DNA of 64,000 nucleotides, from positions 57,390,290 to 57,454,289 of the forward strand of contig NC_065541.1 in assembly GCF_932294415.1 (NCBI RefSeq), read 5' to 3'. Below, one piece after another: positions 12,114 through 21,991 of this stretch; position 1 is the stretch's first letter, and each line of letters opens with the position of its first letter. The notes beneath the pieces are model-generated. The model saw only the letters and a program-made list of their open reading frames with translations, ran no database searches and was not told the DNA's origin. Source of the stretch: Quercus robur (lineage: Eukaryota > Streptophyta > Magnoliopsida > Fagales > Fagaceae). The translations under genes were made by a program, and so were the position numbers.

Positions 12114-15100
12114 TTGACACCGCAACAAGTATACGAGGATCAAGTAAGATTACAAAAGGAGAGTGATCAAAAGAAAGAGAGTGAGCAAAAGAAAAAGAGT
12201 GAAAATCAGAGAGAGGCCGAGAAAAATGAGGAAGAAAAAGAAAATCAAAGTTCGGCCCTTGAGAGAAAATCAGAGAGAAAACAAAAGAATTTCTATGCAA
12301 AAGTGAGTGAGATCAAGCGAGCAATGTTTTCAAATAAGCCGATGATTGTACTTTTGTACAAAGAGGCACTTTTAAACACTAACGAACTTGACCTTGCTTT
12401 GCCTAGTTCTATTGTTTCTCTTTTGCAGGAGTACGAGGATGTCTTCCCCGAGGAAACACCATATGGGTTACCTCCAATCCGAGGGATTGGACATCAAATT
12501 GATTTTGTTCCCGATGCAACCATTCCAAACCGACCAACTTATAGGAGCAATCCCGAGGAGACAAAGGAGCTTCAACGGCAAGTAAGTGAATTGTTAGAGA
12601 AAGGGCATGTGAGGGAGAGCATGAGCCAATGTGCAGTTCCGGTCTTACTTGTACCTAAGAAGGATGGGACGTGGAGAATGTGCGTTGATTGCCGAGCCAT
12701 CAACAACATAACGTAAAGTATCGTCATCCTATCCCACACTTAGATGATATGTTAGATGAGCTGCATGGTTCTTGCATATTTTCTAAGATTGATTTAAAAA
12801 GTGGTTATCATCAAATTAGGGTAAAAGAAGGAGATGAATGGAAAACCGTCTTTAAAACAAAATATGGTTTGTATAAATGGTTAGTTATGCCTTTTGGTTT
12901 AACTAATGCTCCGAGCACCTTTATGAGACTTATGAACCATGTTTTGCGTGCATTTATAGGCAGATTTGTTGTTGTCTATTTTGATGATATACTCATTTAT
13001 AGCAAAAACATAGACGATCATGTAGTACATTTGAAATCTGTTTTAGATGTGCTAAGGAAAGAAAGGTTGTTTGCTAATTTAAAGAAGTGCACTTTTTTCA
13101 CCGATAAGCTTGTATTTTTGGGATTTGTTGTTAGTGCACAAGGTATACAGGTTGATGAAGAGAAGGTACGTGCAATCCAAGATTGGCCGAGTCCCACAAG
13201 TGTAGGTAATGTTCGTAGTTTTCATGGACTTGCTAGTTTCTACTAGCGGTTCATGAAGGACTTCAGTAGCTTAGCCGCACCGCTTACCGAAGTGATCAAG
13301 AAGAACGTTGGATTTCGGTGGGGAGAAGAACAAGAGAAGACATTTCAATTAATCAAAGAGAAGCTGACTAACACACCTTTGTTGTCTTTGCCCAACTTTT
13401 CTAAAACGTTTGAAATTGAATGTGATGCTTCAGGTATTGGTATAGGAGTCGTTCTTATGCAAAAAGGACGACCAATTGCTTACTTTAGTGAGAAACTCAG
13501 CGGGGCAGTCTTAAACTACCCAACTTATGACAAGGAGTTGTATGCATTGGTTCAGGCTTTAGAGACGTGGCAGCACTACCTATGGCCTAAGGAGTTCATG
13601 ATTCACACCGATCATGAGTCCTTGAAACACTTGAAGGGCCAACACAAGCTAAACAAAAGGCATGCGCGATGGGTGGAGTTCATAGAGACGTTTCCATACG
13701 CCATTCAGTACAAGCAAGGTAAGGAGAATGTAATCGCCGATGCACTTTCTCGCAGGTATGCCTTACTCTCCACACTTGATGCAAAATTGCTTGGTTTTGA
13801 ACACATTAAAGAATTATATGCTGAAGACCACGAATTTTGTGAGGAATATCGAGCTTGTGAGAAAATCGCCTCTGGTAAGTTCTTTAAGCTTGATGGATTC
13901 CTATTTCGAGAAAATAAGCTATGCATGCCTAACTGTTCTATAAGGGAGTTATTAGTGCAGGAATCACATGGTGGGGGATTAATGAGACATTTTGGAGTTG
14001 CAAAGACTTTAGCTATTTTGCAAGAAAACTTCTATTGGCCTTACATGAAACGAGATGTCGAACGGATTTGTGGTAGATGTGTCACATGTAGGCAAGCTAA
14101 ATCCAAAGTGCAGCCCAACGGTTTGTATACTCCTTTACCAATTCCTAGTGAGCCTTGGATTGATATTTCAATGGATTTTGTATTAGGATTGCCTAGGACT
14201 AAACGTGGAAGAGATTCAATTTTTGTGGTCGTGGATAGATTTTCTAAAATGGCACATTTTATTCCATGTCACAAAACAGATGTCGCTTCACATGTTGCTA
14301 ATTTGTTCTTTAGAGAGATTGTGAGATTACATGGCATGCCTAGGACAATTGTTTCGGATAGAAATGCTAAGTTCTTGACCTATTTTTGGAAGACTTTGTG
14401 GTGTAAGTTAGGTACTAAGCTATTGTTTTCTACTACTTGCCATCCACAAACTGATGGTCAAACTGAAGTAGTAAATAGGACTTTGTCTACTCTATTGAGG
14501 GCAATCATTAAAAAGAACATCAAAACATGGGAAGAATGTTTACCACATGTTGAGTTTGCATATAATAGAGCTGTTCATTCTGCTACCAAATTTTCTCCAT
14601 TTGAAATTGTGTATGGGTTTAATCTTTTAACTCCATTAGATTTATCTCCTTTACCTTTGACGGAGCACGTTAATTTAGATGGCAAAAAGAAAGCTGACTT
14701 TGTGAAGCAGATTCATGAGAAAGCAAGACTCAACATTGAGCGAAGAACGAAGCAATATGCCACACAAGCCAACAAGGGACGTCGCAAACTGGTTTTTGAA
14801 CCCGGAGATTGGGTTTGGCTGCATATGAGAAAAAAAAGATTCCCGGCGAAAAGATGTTCCAAATTGCTCCCAAGAGGAGATGGTCCCTTCCAAGTCCTCG
14901 AGCGTATCAATGACAATGCTTACAAGCTAGATTTACCTGGTAAGTACGATGTAAGTGCCACTTTTAATGTTACTGATTTGAGTCCTTTTGATGTAGGTAA
15001 TGATTTGAGGGAAAATCCTTTTCAAGAGGAGGGGAATGATGGAGATCAAGGCACCGCATCGAAGGATCTTGTTCAAGTACCAATTGGGCCGGTTACGAGA

Positions 15101-15253
15101 GTAGAAGCAAAGAAGTTTAGGGATGTACTTAACGGACTCATCCAAGAGTTATGGGCTCAAACAAATTCGTGGAGGCCCATTGAGCATGATCCACGTGGGC
15201 AACAAAAAATCGTCACCTTGATTCAAGTTCTAGAAGAATCCGGTCAAGGCTAA
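12114..15253 (+). pseudogene. pol: pol of the CRM-like element: RT, RNase H, integrase; broken at two points
   Basis: 12114-12716 holds the start of RT ([19 protein letters not shown]). The frame shifts at about 12713. 12689-13246 continues with [26 protein letters not shown] and the catalytic [13 protein letters not shown] at 13244 interrupts. 13253-15253 holds RNase H ([30 protein letters not shown]), the integrase HHCC region ([23 protein letters not shown]), and the D-D-E core ([29 protein letters not shown]). It also holds the [19 protein letters not shown] region and the LTR-crossing CR-like tail. All integrase catalytic positions look intact. Two lesions, not many, agree with the moderate LTR divergence. 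Confidence 0.92.
15023..15036 (+). promoter_or_regulatory. Polypurine tract of the CRM-like element
   Basis: CAAGAGGAGGGGAA directly precedes the 3' LTR TG. It lies inside the polyprotein frame, as expected when coding runs into the LTR. Confidence 0.8.
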
Positions 15254-15727
15254 GAATTGGCATGAATATATTTTGGGTCTATGTAAAAAACGTTATTCTA
15301 GGTTTAGGTGATTTATTTCCTTGTTTTTAGGTGCATTTAATGCTTTTTAGGTCAAACTTTATTCCTAATATGGTTAGGTATCAATTAGGAGTTATTCTAG
15401 AATATATTTTCTTGTCTGTCAAGTTTTAAGGAGCCCTTAAATAGTCATCTAAGTCTGTAAACGTTTTTCAGACATTATTGATAAAACTTGTGAGGTTTAT
15501 TCTCTTTGGTTCTTTGAAGAACTACTCGAACTTATCGGGAATTCCCGTGGCGTTCATCTCGACTTATCAAACGGAGTTTCCACCACCGTTTGTGGCATCT
15601 TCCTTATACCGAGGTTCTTGTTTGTCATAAACAACAGGTCGAGGTCTCCCATTTGAATCTGTCCATAAAACAATCTTGGGTTCCCTTTCGTTGTTGGGTC
15701 TCGTTATTCTTGATGGGATTCACATCA
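15037..15727 (+). repeat. 3' LTR of the CRM-like element (691 bp)
   Basis: Same ends as the 5' LTR. It is followed by TSD ATTTA at 15728-15732. Most of the ~19 differences from the 5' LTR lie in the first 230 bp, the coding part, which is unusual and noted as a finding. Confidence 0.9.
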
Positions 15728-16714
15728 ATTTATATCGGTCAATTTAATGATATTGGTAAAGATGCAGGTATGAAAGTCATTCTGACAATAGATTCAATGC
15801 AAGCAAGTGGGAAGTAAGTAATTTTATTTCTATTTTGCATGTTTTGTATCTTTAACCTTAAAAACTAAGGGTGTGGCTTTTGTCTAGTGTCCTATAACAT
15901 TGGACCTACTGCAATCATGACACGTGTCTAAAAAATGGACACGGGTCATGATTGTAGCAGGTCCAGTGTACTGGAGGTACTGAACAGAAGTTGCGCCCAA
16001 AAACTAATTCATTTTCAATCAATTCTCAGAATTAGAAACCCGTCCTTCCAAAATTCAACCACCATTCAAATATTGTCCTACTCCATGGGTATGATACTGG
16101 ATAAAAGTGAAAGAAATTGCTACTCTCTTTTTTTCTTGTTTATAAAAGATTACAAGGAAATGTATATTGTAATTCAAGGTATTTTATTTTTCACCATAAA
16201 ACAAAATAATTTCAATACTCTAGGTTTTAAAGTTGTCACATTATAAATTGCCTTTGTTTTGTTCTTTTTTTCAGGTTGCTTTGTAGTTCTTATGCTAATA
16301 AAGTTATTAGCAGACATAGATAATAGATTAGAGGTAGACTTTGCATATATTACGGGTCATAGTCGAAGGTCCACTGCATATAGCTAAGCTGCCCTATGTT
16401 CGTGGCAACATAATGCCAGAAAATATTTGCCTGGATAAGATATATACTAAAAAACCTATATAAATAAATGCTTGTTTTTCGATTTGATTTATCCAAAAAA
16501 ATGCTAAACTCATTGATTTTAGTAGGGCTGCCATTGAAACGCATGTCAATAGAACTAAAGAATACGCACCACTTTGACTTATCCAAAACAGAGATTAGTG
16601 TCAATTTAACATTACAACAAGATTGGCAAATATTATTGTCTTTGTTTTGACATGTTTTGGAAGAACAACTAATATTTACAGCTTGGGGTTTGTATCTTTC
16701 AACTGGCAACTAAA
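15728..16714 (+). repeat. Right arm of the inverted duplication
   Basis: Plus-strand copy of the 8078-9022 arm. It keeps the exon-like QFNDIGKDAG frame with its GTAAGTAA donor at about 15814, and a TTTTTTTCAG acceptor near 16274. It carries one MITE absent from the left arm. Starts directly at the retrotransposon TSD. Confidence 0.85.
15868..15998. mobile_element. 131-bp foldback MITE with 8-bp TSD AAAAACTA
   Basis: AAAAACTA flanks the insert on both sides (15860-15867 and 15999-16006). The left arm of the inverted duplication has a single AAAAACTA there, so it is the empty site. Ends GGGTGTGGCT and AGTTGCGCCC are imperfect inverted repeats. Inside, ACATTGGACCTACTGCAATC pairs with GATTGTAGCAGGTCCAGTGT to make a ~32-nt-arm hairpin. 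The 8-bp TSD suggests a hAT-type MITE. Confidence 0.85.
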
Positions 16715-16917
16715 TAACAGAGTCCTGAAAACATCATTTACAAGATGAAGGCTAAAAATGAAATATGCAATCAACAACTATTTTCAAGAAATACAAAAAT
16801 CGAAAAGGGTACATGATCTAATCAATTTAGCTATGGACTGCGTGAAATCAAGCAAATAAAGAACTTCAATCCAAGCGGTCATCCATCTGATTGATGAGAT
16901 TATTTCCCTTTTTAGTT

Positions 16918-17150
16918 AGATTCTAATTGGATTTATGGTGTGGGATGTTATTCTTACACAATGGGATTCTGTTTCTGGTTGGATTTATGGTGTGGGATGT
17001 TATTCTTAATTTCTAGATTTATGTACATTTTGTTAGCATAACAGATTTTTGGGTTCATAATGGATTCTGTTTCTGGTTGGATTTATGGTGTGAGAATGTC
17101 ATTCTTAATTTCTAAATTCACGTACTTTTTGATAGCATTACAGATTTTTT
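16918..17150. repeat. Tandem repeat, ~97-bp unit, 2.5 copies
   Basis: Units share GATTCTGTTTCTGG, then GGATTTATGGTGTGGGATGT, then TATTCTTAATTTCT. They begin near 16918 (short), 16966 and 17063. No coding role. Confidence 0.75.
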
Positions 17151-17628
17151 CTTATGCTACGAATTCTATTTTTTCTCTTTTGATGCAATCAAACTTCTTA
17201 TTTTTACCAATAAAAAAAAATTGAGAAACCTACCTTGTGCATTGAGGAGACTTTAATGTTGTTAGATAGATTTCCAAGTGAGAGATTGTTGGCTGACGGC
17301 TCTTCCCCTCAGTTATGTGGAAATTTTTGATAGCACTAATCATGTTAAAGAGAAAAGCTCTTAATCATGAAAGATCTAATCCCAAATGGCCCTTTGAGAA
17401 TAGAAATAAGTTCACACCAACTCAGCCCTAGAAGATGATAAATTTCATTTGAATTTGAATTAAACCATCACACATTTCAATATCCAACAGAAAACTTTCT
17501 GAATTTGTATTAAAATATTTAACCCATATAAGCAGCACATTAAAAACAATTGTGCCATTAGTTGGGAGGCGACATTCCAGTTGACGATTGTCTTGTCTAG
17601 TATGGAGATAGAGTATATGACAGGTACA
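17151..17628. other. Spacer, no gene recognised
   Basis: Probably older, unrecognisable element sequence upstream of the copia RNase H remnant. No motif seen. Confidence 0.35.
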
Positions 17629-17920
17629 AAAGCAGTGAAAGTAGCTATTTGGTTTAAGGGTTTGGACGATGATCTCGGTTGACAATAGGATGATACTGTT
17701 GTATTTTGTGATAGCCCGAGCATCATACATTTGACTAAAAATCGAATGTATCATGGAAGAACCAAACACATTGATGCCAAATATCACTTCATTAGTGAGA
17801 TTGTATCTCAGGGCACCATTATTGCTACATCGGATGATCCAACAGAAATGATGAAGCTAGTTCCTTTGCAAAAGTTCAAGCATTGTTTGGACTTGGTGTT
17901 TCCAGTTTGTGATAGCCCTT
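17629..17920 (+). pseudogene. Ty1/copia RNase H C-terminal remnant
   Basis: The plus frame reads VVFCDSPSIIHLTKNRMYHG, then RTKHIDAKYHFISEIVSQGT, then KFKHCLDLV, the diagnostic end of copia RNase H (CDSxSAIxLxKNxxYHxRTKHIDxxxHFI). Upstream RT and integrase are absent and a stop precedes it. A polypurine tract and an LTR-like start follow, so this is the 3' end of a decayed element. Confidence 0.9.
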
Positions 17921-17978
17921 AGGAGCTTTGGTTTGGTGGTGGAGAAGTTTCATTTGTAGGGCTTGTCCAATTTAAGCC

Positions 17979-17990
17979 AAGGTGGAGATT
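17979..17990 (+). promoter_or_regulatory. Copia polypurine tract
   Basis: AAGGTGGAGATT lies immediately before TGTTATGATTGG. The AAGxxGGAGATT-TGTTA arrangement is the common plant copia PPT/LTR junction. Confidence 0.8.
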
Positions 17991-18440
17991 TGTTATGATT
18001 GGTGGCTTGAATAAGTATTACACGTGAGTGCGTAGCATGAGATTATAACCCATGTTGTCTTGGTTGTCTAAGACTTCGAGTTTTAAATGTACCCCGTGTA
18101 GGACATGTAAAGCAACCCTAGCTGACTTATATTTATGCTAATATATATACACACTACTATGCAGCTTTGTCAATGTGTATTGGAGAGAGCTGCATTTTGT
18201 TTAGGGTTTTCAAGTAGTGACTATGTTCAAGAGATTTTCAAGTTTCTCTAATCACGTGCTTTTGGTGAGAGAGCTATTTTGGGTTTATTTGGAGTTTGCG
18301 CTTTGTGAGAGTATTTTTGGTACTACCACTGTAATCTTTCCCTTTTGTTAGTGAAGCTTTTTTCTTGATGCTACTTATGGACGTAGGTTAAAAGCTGAAC
18401 TATGTAAATCTTTGTGTTTCCTGTGTGATCACTGTTATTT
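17991..18440 (+). mobile_element. Truncated copia 3' LTR
   Basis: Starts TGTTATGATTGGTGGC and contains LTR-like text (GGACGTAGGTTAAAAGCTGA, AATCTTTGTGTTTCCTGTGT). No CA end with TSD was found, so the right limit is approximate. Confidence 0.65.
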
Positions 18441-18806
18441 GGATCAACTGAATGAGTTATATGGAAAAATTGATGTCAAAGTTATATGGAAAAATTAAAA
18501 TCATAGGAAATGTTTTTGCAACTGATCTAAATCCCAATGGTTTTTTTTTTTTAATTTAAATTTTTGTCATACCTTGAACCCATCAAAACTTGATTTGCAG
18601 TTCCAAAAATCGAGCTCATTTGGATGAGGTGAGTTTATTTTCACCCAAAAACAGAATGTACATATATTTTAAAATATCACATATTTCTAAATTACAACTT
18701 TACTTTTGCACAATAAACATGATAAACAAATTAAACCGATCAAATAAGTTCATCCAAACGCACAGTTTGTTTTTCCATTGCAAATGAAACTAGTGTTTCA
18801 TATATT

Positions 18807-18840
<34 letters not shown>

Positions 18841-18966
18841 ACCTTTTTTGGCTTCAAACCACTCAAATTAACAATAGCAGTAACAGTTACAACCAATTAC
18901 ATATATTCGCTTCACACAACAATGAGTTATAGCAGTATTAGTTACAAGCAATAACATATATTTGCT
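18441..18966. other. AT-rich spacer with (TA)n
   Basis: (TA)n at about 18817-18840. 18880-18965 has two near copies of ACAATTACATATATTCGCTTC-type text. This is the 3' flank of the pseudokinase gene. Confidence 0.4.
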
Positions 18967-21241
18967 TCATAGTGCGTGAACTAAGGCTGAAAGCAGGTGT
19001 CCTATTGCTTCTGCAACTCCAGTACACAAGATAAGATCATCTGCTTGTCTCTCCATTGCAACAGATTCATTATGAATTTTTTTAGATTCTTCCACAATTG
19101 GGGCAAGCTCCTTAAGAACTTGACTCATGCTGGGACGCTTTTTTGGGTCTTCCTCCGTGCACTTGCCAGACAATGTCAAAACTCTCATAGCAGAGTTTTC
19201 ACACCCAGGTGTGCCTTTAAGGTTGGGGTCCATAATCTGTGCCAGCTTGGTTTCGTCTCCAGACACAGAAGATTTGACCCACTCCACTAGATTCCTCTCA
19301 TTCTTAGGCCTGTTAACGTCGAAAGCAGGCTTGCCAGTGATTATTTCCAGCAGAATAACACCAAAACTGTATACATTGTCCGTGGATTTGATCTTATTAA
19401 GAGGATCAACTTCTGGAGTCGTATAGCCCATGAAACTCCAATCAAGTTGTCCAGCACTTTGAGTACAGTTTTGCATCTCTGTCTCTGTAAACTGTTTCAC
19501 ACATATAGAAGATATATTAGTTTCAGTTACAAATTTGCACAAGCTTAATGAGTACAATATTTAGTTTAAGAATAATGAGTGTACGATATTTGTTATCTGG
19601 ATCTTGGTTGAAGTTTCCTAACATAAAATACATACAAAGTAAAAATTATAGGGTGCATTCATTTAAGCTATACCAATAGACAATAAAAAAGAGAGGTTGA
19701 ATTTTATCATGCTAAAAATTAAAAAAACATTTGCAGTCATTCTAAATTAAGAAGTTAGTTGGGGTGGGCACTTGCAAATGGAAGGGATATGAGGGGATTG
19801 TTCTTGACCGATTCTCTCTATTGGAAATGGATCCATAATTTTAAACGACATGATACATTGTTAGACATAAAAAATAGAATTTTAACCTTAATATTCCTCA
19901 AGTTTTGTAAATTAATAGGATTTTTACTTATTTTTATATAGTGTTTTACAACCACTGAGATCACATGTTATGATTGATGTATAATAAATGTGTTATCAAT
20001 TTCTAGCTCCACCACTAATCATATGTTTTTATAATCAATTTCACAAAGAAGAAAAAAAATATCATATCAATAAAAATTAAACTTGCGGGTATTTATATAC
20101 TTACTGTAGCAACTGCTTGGTCAAAAAGTTTGCCTTTCAGATTTTCATCAATGACAATGGAGGAAGATTTGAAACTCCTCAATACTATCTGTTTCAAAAG
20201 AGGAAAAATGCATATCATAACTTTTAGGGTCATAATAGGTTAGTGTTTTGAGAAATCCGAGTCAAAATGCATTTTAATGTAATTGTGTTGTAAAGTTTCT
20301 TAATATCCAAGATGAAGTGAAGATCTATTTTGAAGACTCATGAATCTGCTGAGAAAAGAGGAAAGTTTTCCCTTCACATGTTAAATAGACCTTTGCATAA
20401 TTAATGTTGTGGGCTTTGCCTCGTAACCATTTTGGCTTGACACCTTTGTCCCACATCGGTTGGAGATGTGCCCGGCGCATCTCCAACCGATGTGGGACAA
20501 AGGTATCAAGCAAAAATGGGCGGGTTTGGCTCCCCAAAGAGGACAATAAGCTTGCGGGGTAAAAATACCCCACAAATGTGATTCATCTACTAGGGTGATC
20601 ATTTAATTTAATTGGGGTCAAAATTTTCCAAACAATAGCTACTTTAATACCACGGTCCAACAAGGAAAACACACACATATAATACTAATAATAACAATTA
20701 ATAAACCTGATGTTCATGAAAATACTCCAAAGCCCGGGCAGCACTTTGTAAGATGGTAAGTCTTTTTACCCATGACAGTGACAACTCGGACAGAAAGTGA
20801 CTAAGGCTTCCAATGCATATACATTCTCCTACTACAAATCTGACACCCTCTGAAAGGCAATATCCAACCAAGTTTAGAAGGTTTTGGTGCTTCATTGCTG
20901 CAATAGTGTTTAATTCTTTCACCCAAGAATGATCACTCTGAAAAATAAAATTATGGGATCGATTTAGATAGATGTATATATGAAAGAAATAGATGTAAAG
21001 TTAAGCAAGAAGAAGATGGTGCAAGAAAATAAAGTAAGTTATAAACCTTGGCTTTTAGTACATGTCCTTGAATCTGTTGGATAAGGACTGGTGTTCTTTT
21101 CCCACTAAGTTTGATGGTGCCTCTGTAAAAGGCACCAAAGTCACCCTCTCCAATCTTGTAAGAGGATTTGAAACCTTTTGTTGCTTTCTCCAAGTCTGAG
21201 AGAGTGAATTGAATTAGATTATGACCAGGTGATTGCTCCAT
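18967..21241 (-). CDS. RLCK-derived pseudokinase A, 4 exons, 344 aa, apparently intact
   Basis: Exons on minus: 21241-21047, 20937-20707, 20188-20105 and 19491-18967, all in phase 0 with GT-AG junctions. Start MEQSPGHNLIQFTLSDLEKA. The Gly loop is nearly normal (IGEGDFGAFYRG). The beta-3 lysine is Gln (VLIQ for VAIK). The catalytic loop reads VLRSFKSSS for IFRDFKSSN, so the HRD Asp and the Mg-binding Asn are lost. DFG reads FDQA, keeping only the Asp. TPE and DNVYSFGVILLE remain in the C-lobe. Most of the activation segment is missing. It should fold as a kinase without catalysis and act, if at all, as a scaffold or decoy; that is inference. Intron positions match the active kinase at 47.9-49.9 kb. 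Its close paralog is the broken gene at 26.5-29.2 kb. Confidence 0.85.
20219..20650. mobile_element. Insertion in intron 2 of pseudokinase A carrying a long palindrome
   Basis: Intron 2 is 518 bp here but 86 bp in paralog B. The extra ~430 bp holds a foldback at 20435-20511 whose core arms (20442-20468 and 20478-20504, ACCTTTGTCCCACATCGGTT...) are perfect over 27 nt. No clear TSD; limits are approximate. Confidence 0.65.
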
Positions 21242-21670
21242 TGCACAAAGAGAACACTTTGGTGATCAAAGAAGACAAAGAATTGGGAGAGAGACACAGC
21301 ACAGGCAAGAGAGCAATGTGAAAGAGCGAGTGGTGTCTTGAGAGTTAAAGTACTAAGCTAAAGCCCCACATCAACAAATTCTGTTCTAACTCTTAACTTG
21401 CTCCCACAAAATCTGTCCACTGCTTGAAAACAGCGTACAAACAAAAACACGGGGGACAGAAGAAAAAGGCCCCATAAATTTAGCTTGTCCAATGGAACTC
21501 CAATTTTATTTTTTATTTAAAAAAAAAAAACATTGGCCAGTTGAATCAGTGGAAAAAAACAAAAACAATGGGGTTAAGTAATCCCCTAAAAGGAAAATAA
21601 AACCTTTTAACAAAAACAAGCCATTTTAAAAAATTTTGTTTTCTTTATGTGCACAAGAATCATATATTAT
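21242..21670 (-). promoter_or_regulatory. 5' flank of pseudokinase A, conserved with the flank of B
   Basis: About 430 bp upstream of the ATG matches 29186-29610 closely (TTTGGTGATCAAAGAAGA, GAGTGGTGTCTTGAGAGTTA, CAAAATCTGTCCACTGCTTG). This is duplicated promoter and 5'UTR sequence. No TATA box was assigned with confidence. Confidence 0.6.
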
Positions 21671-21991
21671 TGTTGCACTTTTTTTTTTTTTTTTTAATCA
21701 TGAATCTAGAGATAAAATGAAACAATTTTTGAAAAGCGTAATTTAATAAAGTATTTAAATTATATAATTATAATATTATTTTATATAAATAAAAAAATTA
21801 ATGATTTTTTAAAAAATACCATAATATTTTTTTTGAGAATGTAAATATACCATAATTGGTTTACTAATTTGAACATATCCAAGAATATTAAAATACAAAT
21901 GTACACCCACATTCCATAGAATACATGTAACATGTTACATTAAGTTTAACTTATTATATAAGTTTAGAATTGTAGCCTTTTTTTTTTTTTT
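21671..21991. other. AT-rich spacer
   Basis: Very AT-rich, with a T14 run at 21978-21991 into which the MULE inserted. No gene. Confidence 0.5.

Larger units (their letters stand above)
9180..15727 (+). mobile_element. Complete Ty3/gypsy retrotransposon, CRM-clade-like chromovirus
   Basis: A 6548-bp element with LTRs at 9180-9869 and 15037-15727, both TG..CA, flanked by the 5-bp TSD ATTTA (9175-9179 and 15728-15732). The order gag, protease, reverse transcriptase, RNase H, integrase is that of Ty3/gypsy. The polyprotein frame runs past integrase into the 3' LTR and ends [20 protein letters not shown]. An R-rich TRxxAKxFxxxLNGLxQ tail crossing the LTR edge resembles the CR motif of CRM-clade chromoviruses, hence the clade call, which is an inference. 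I count about 19 differences between the LTRs (~2.8%). Frameshifts and stops in gag and pol make it non-autonomous now. Confidence 0.9.
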
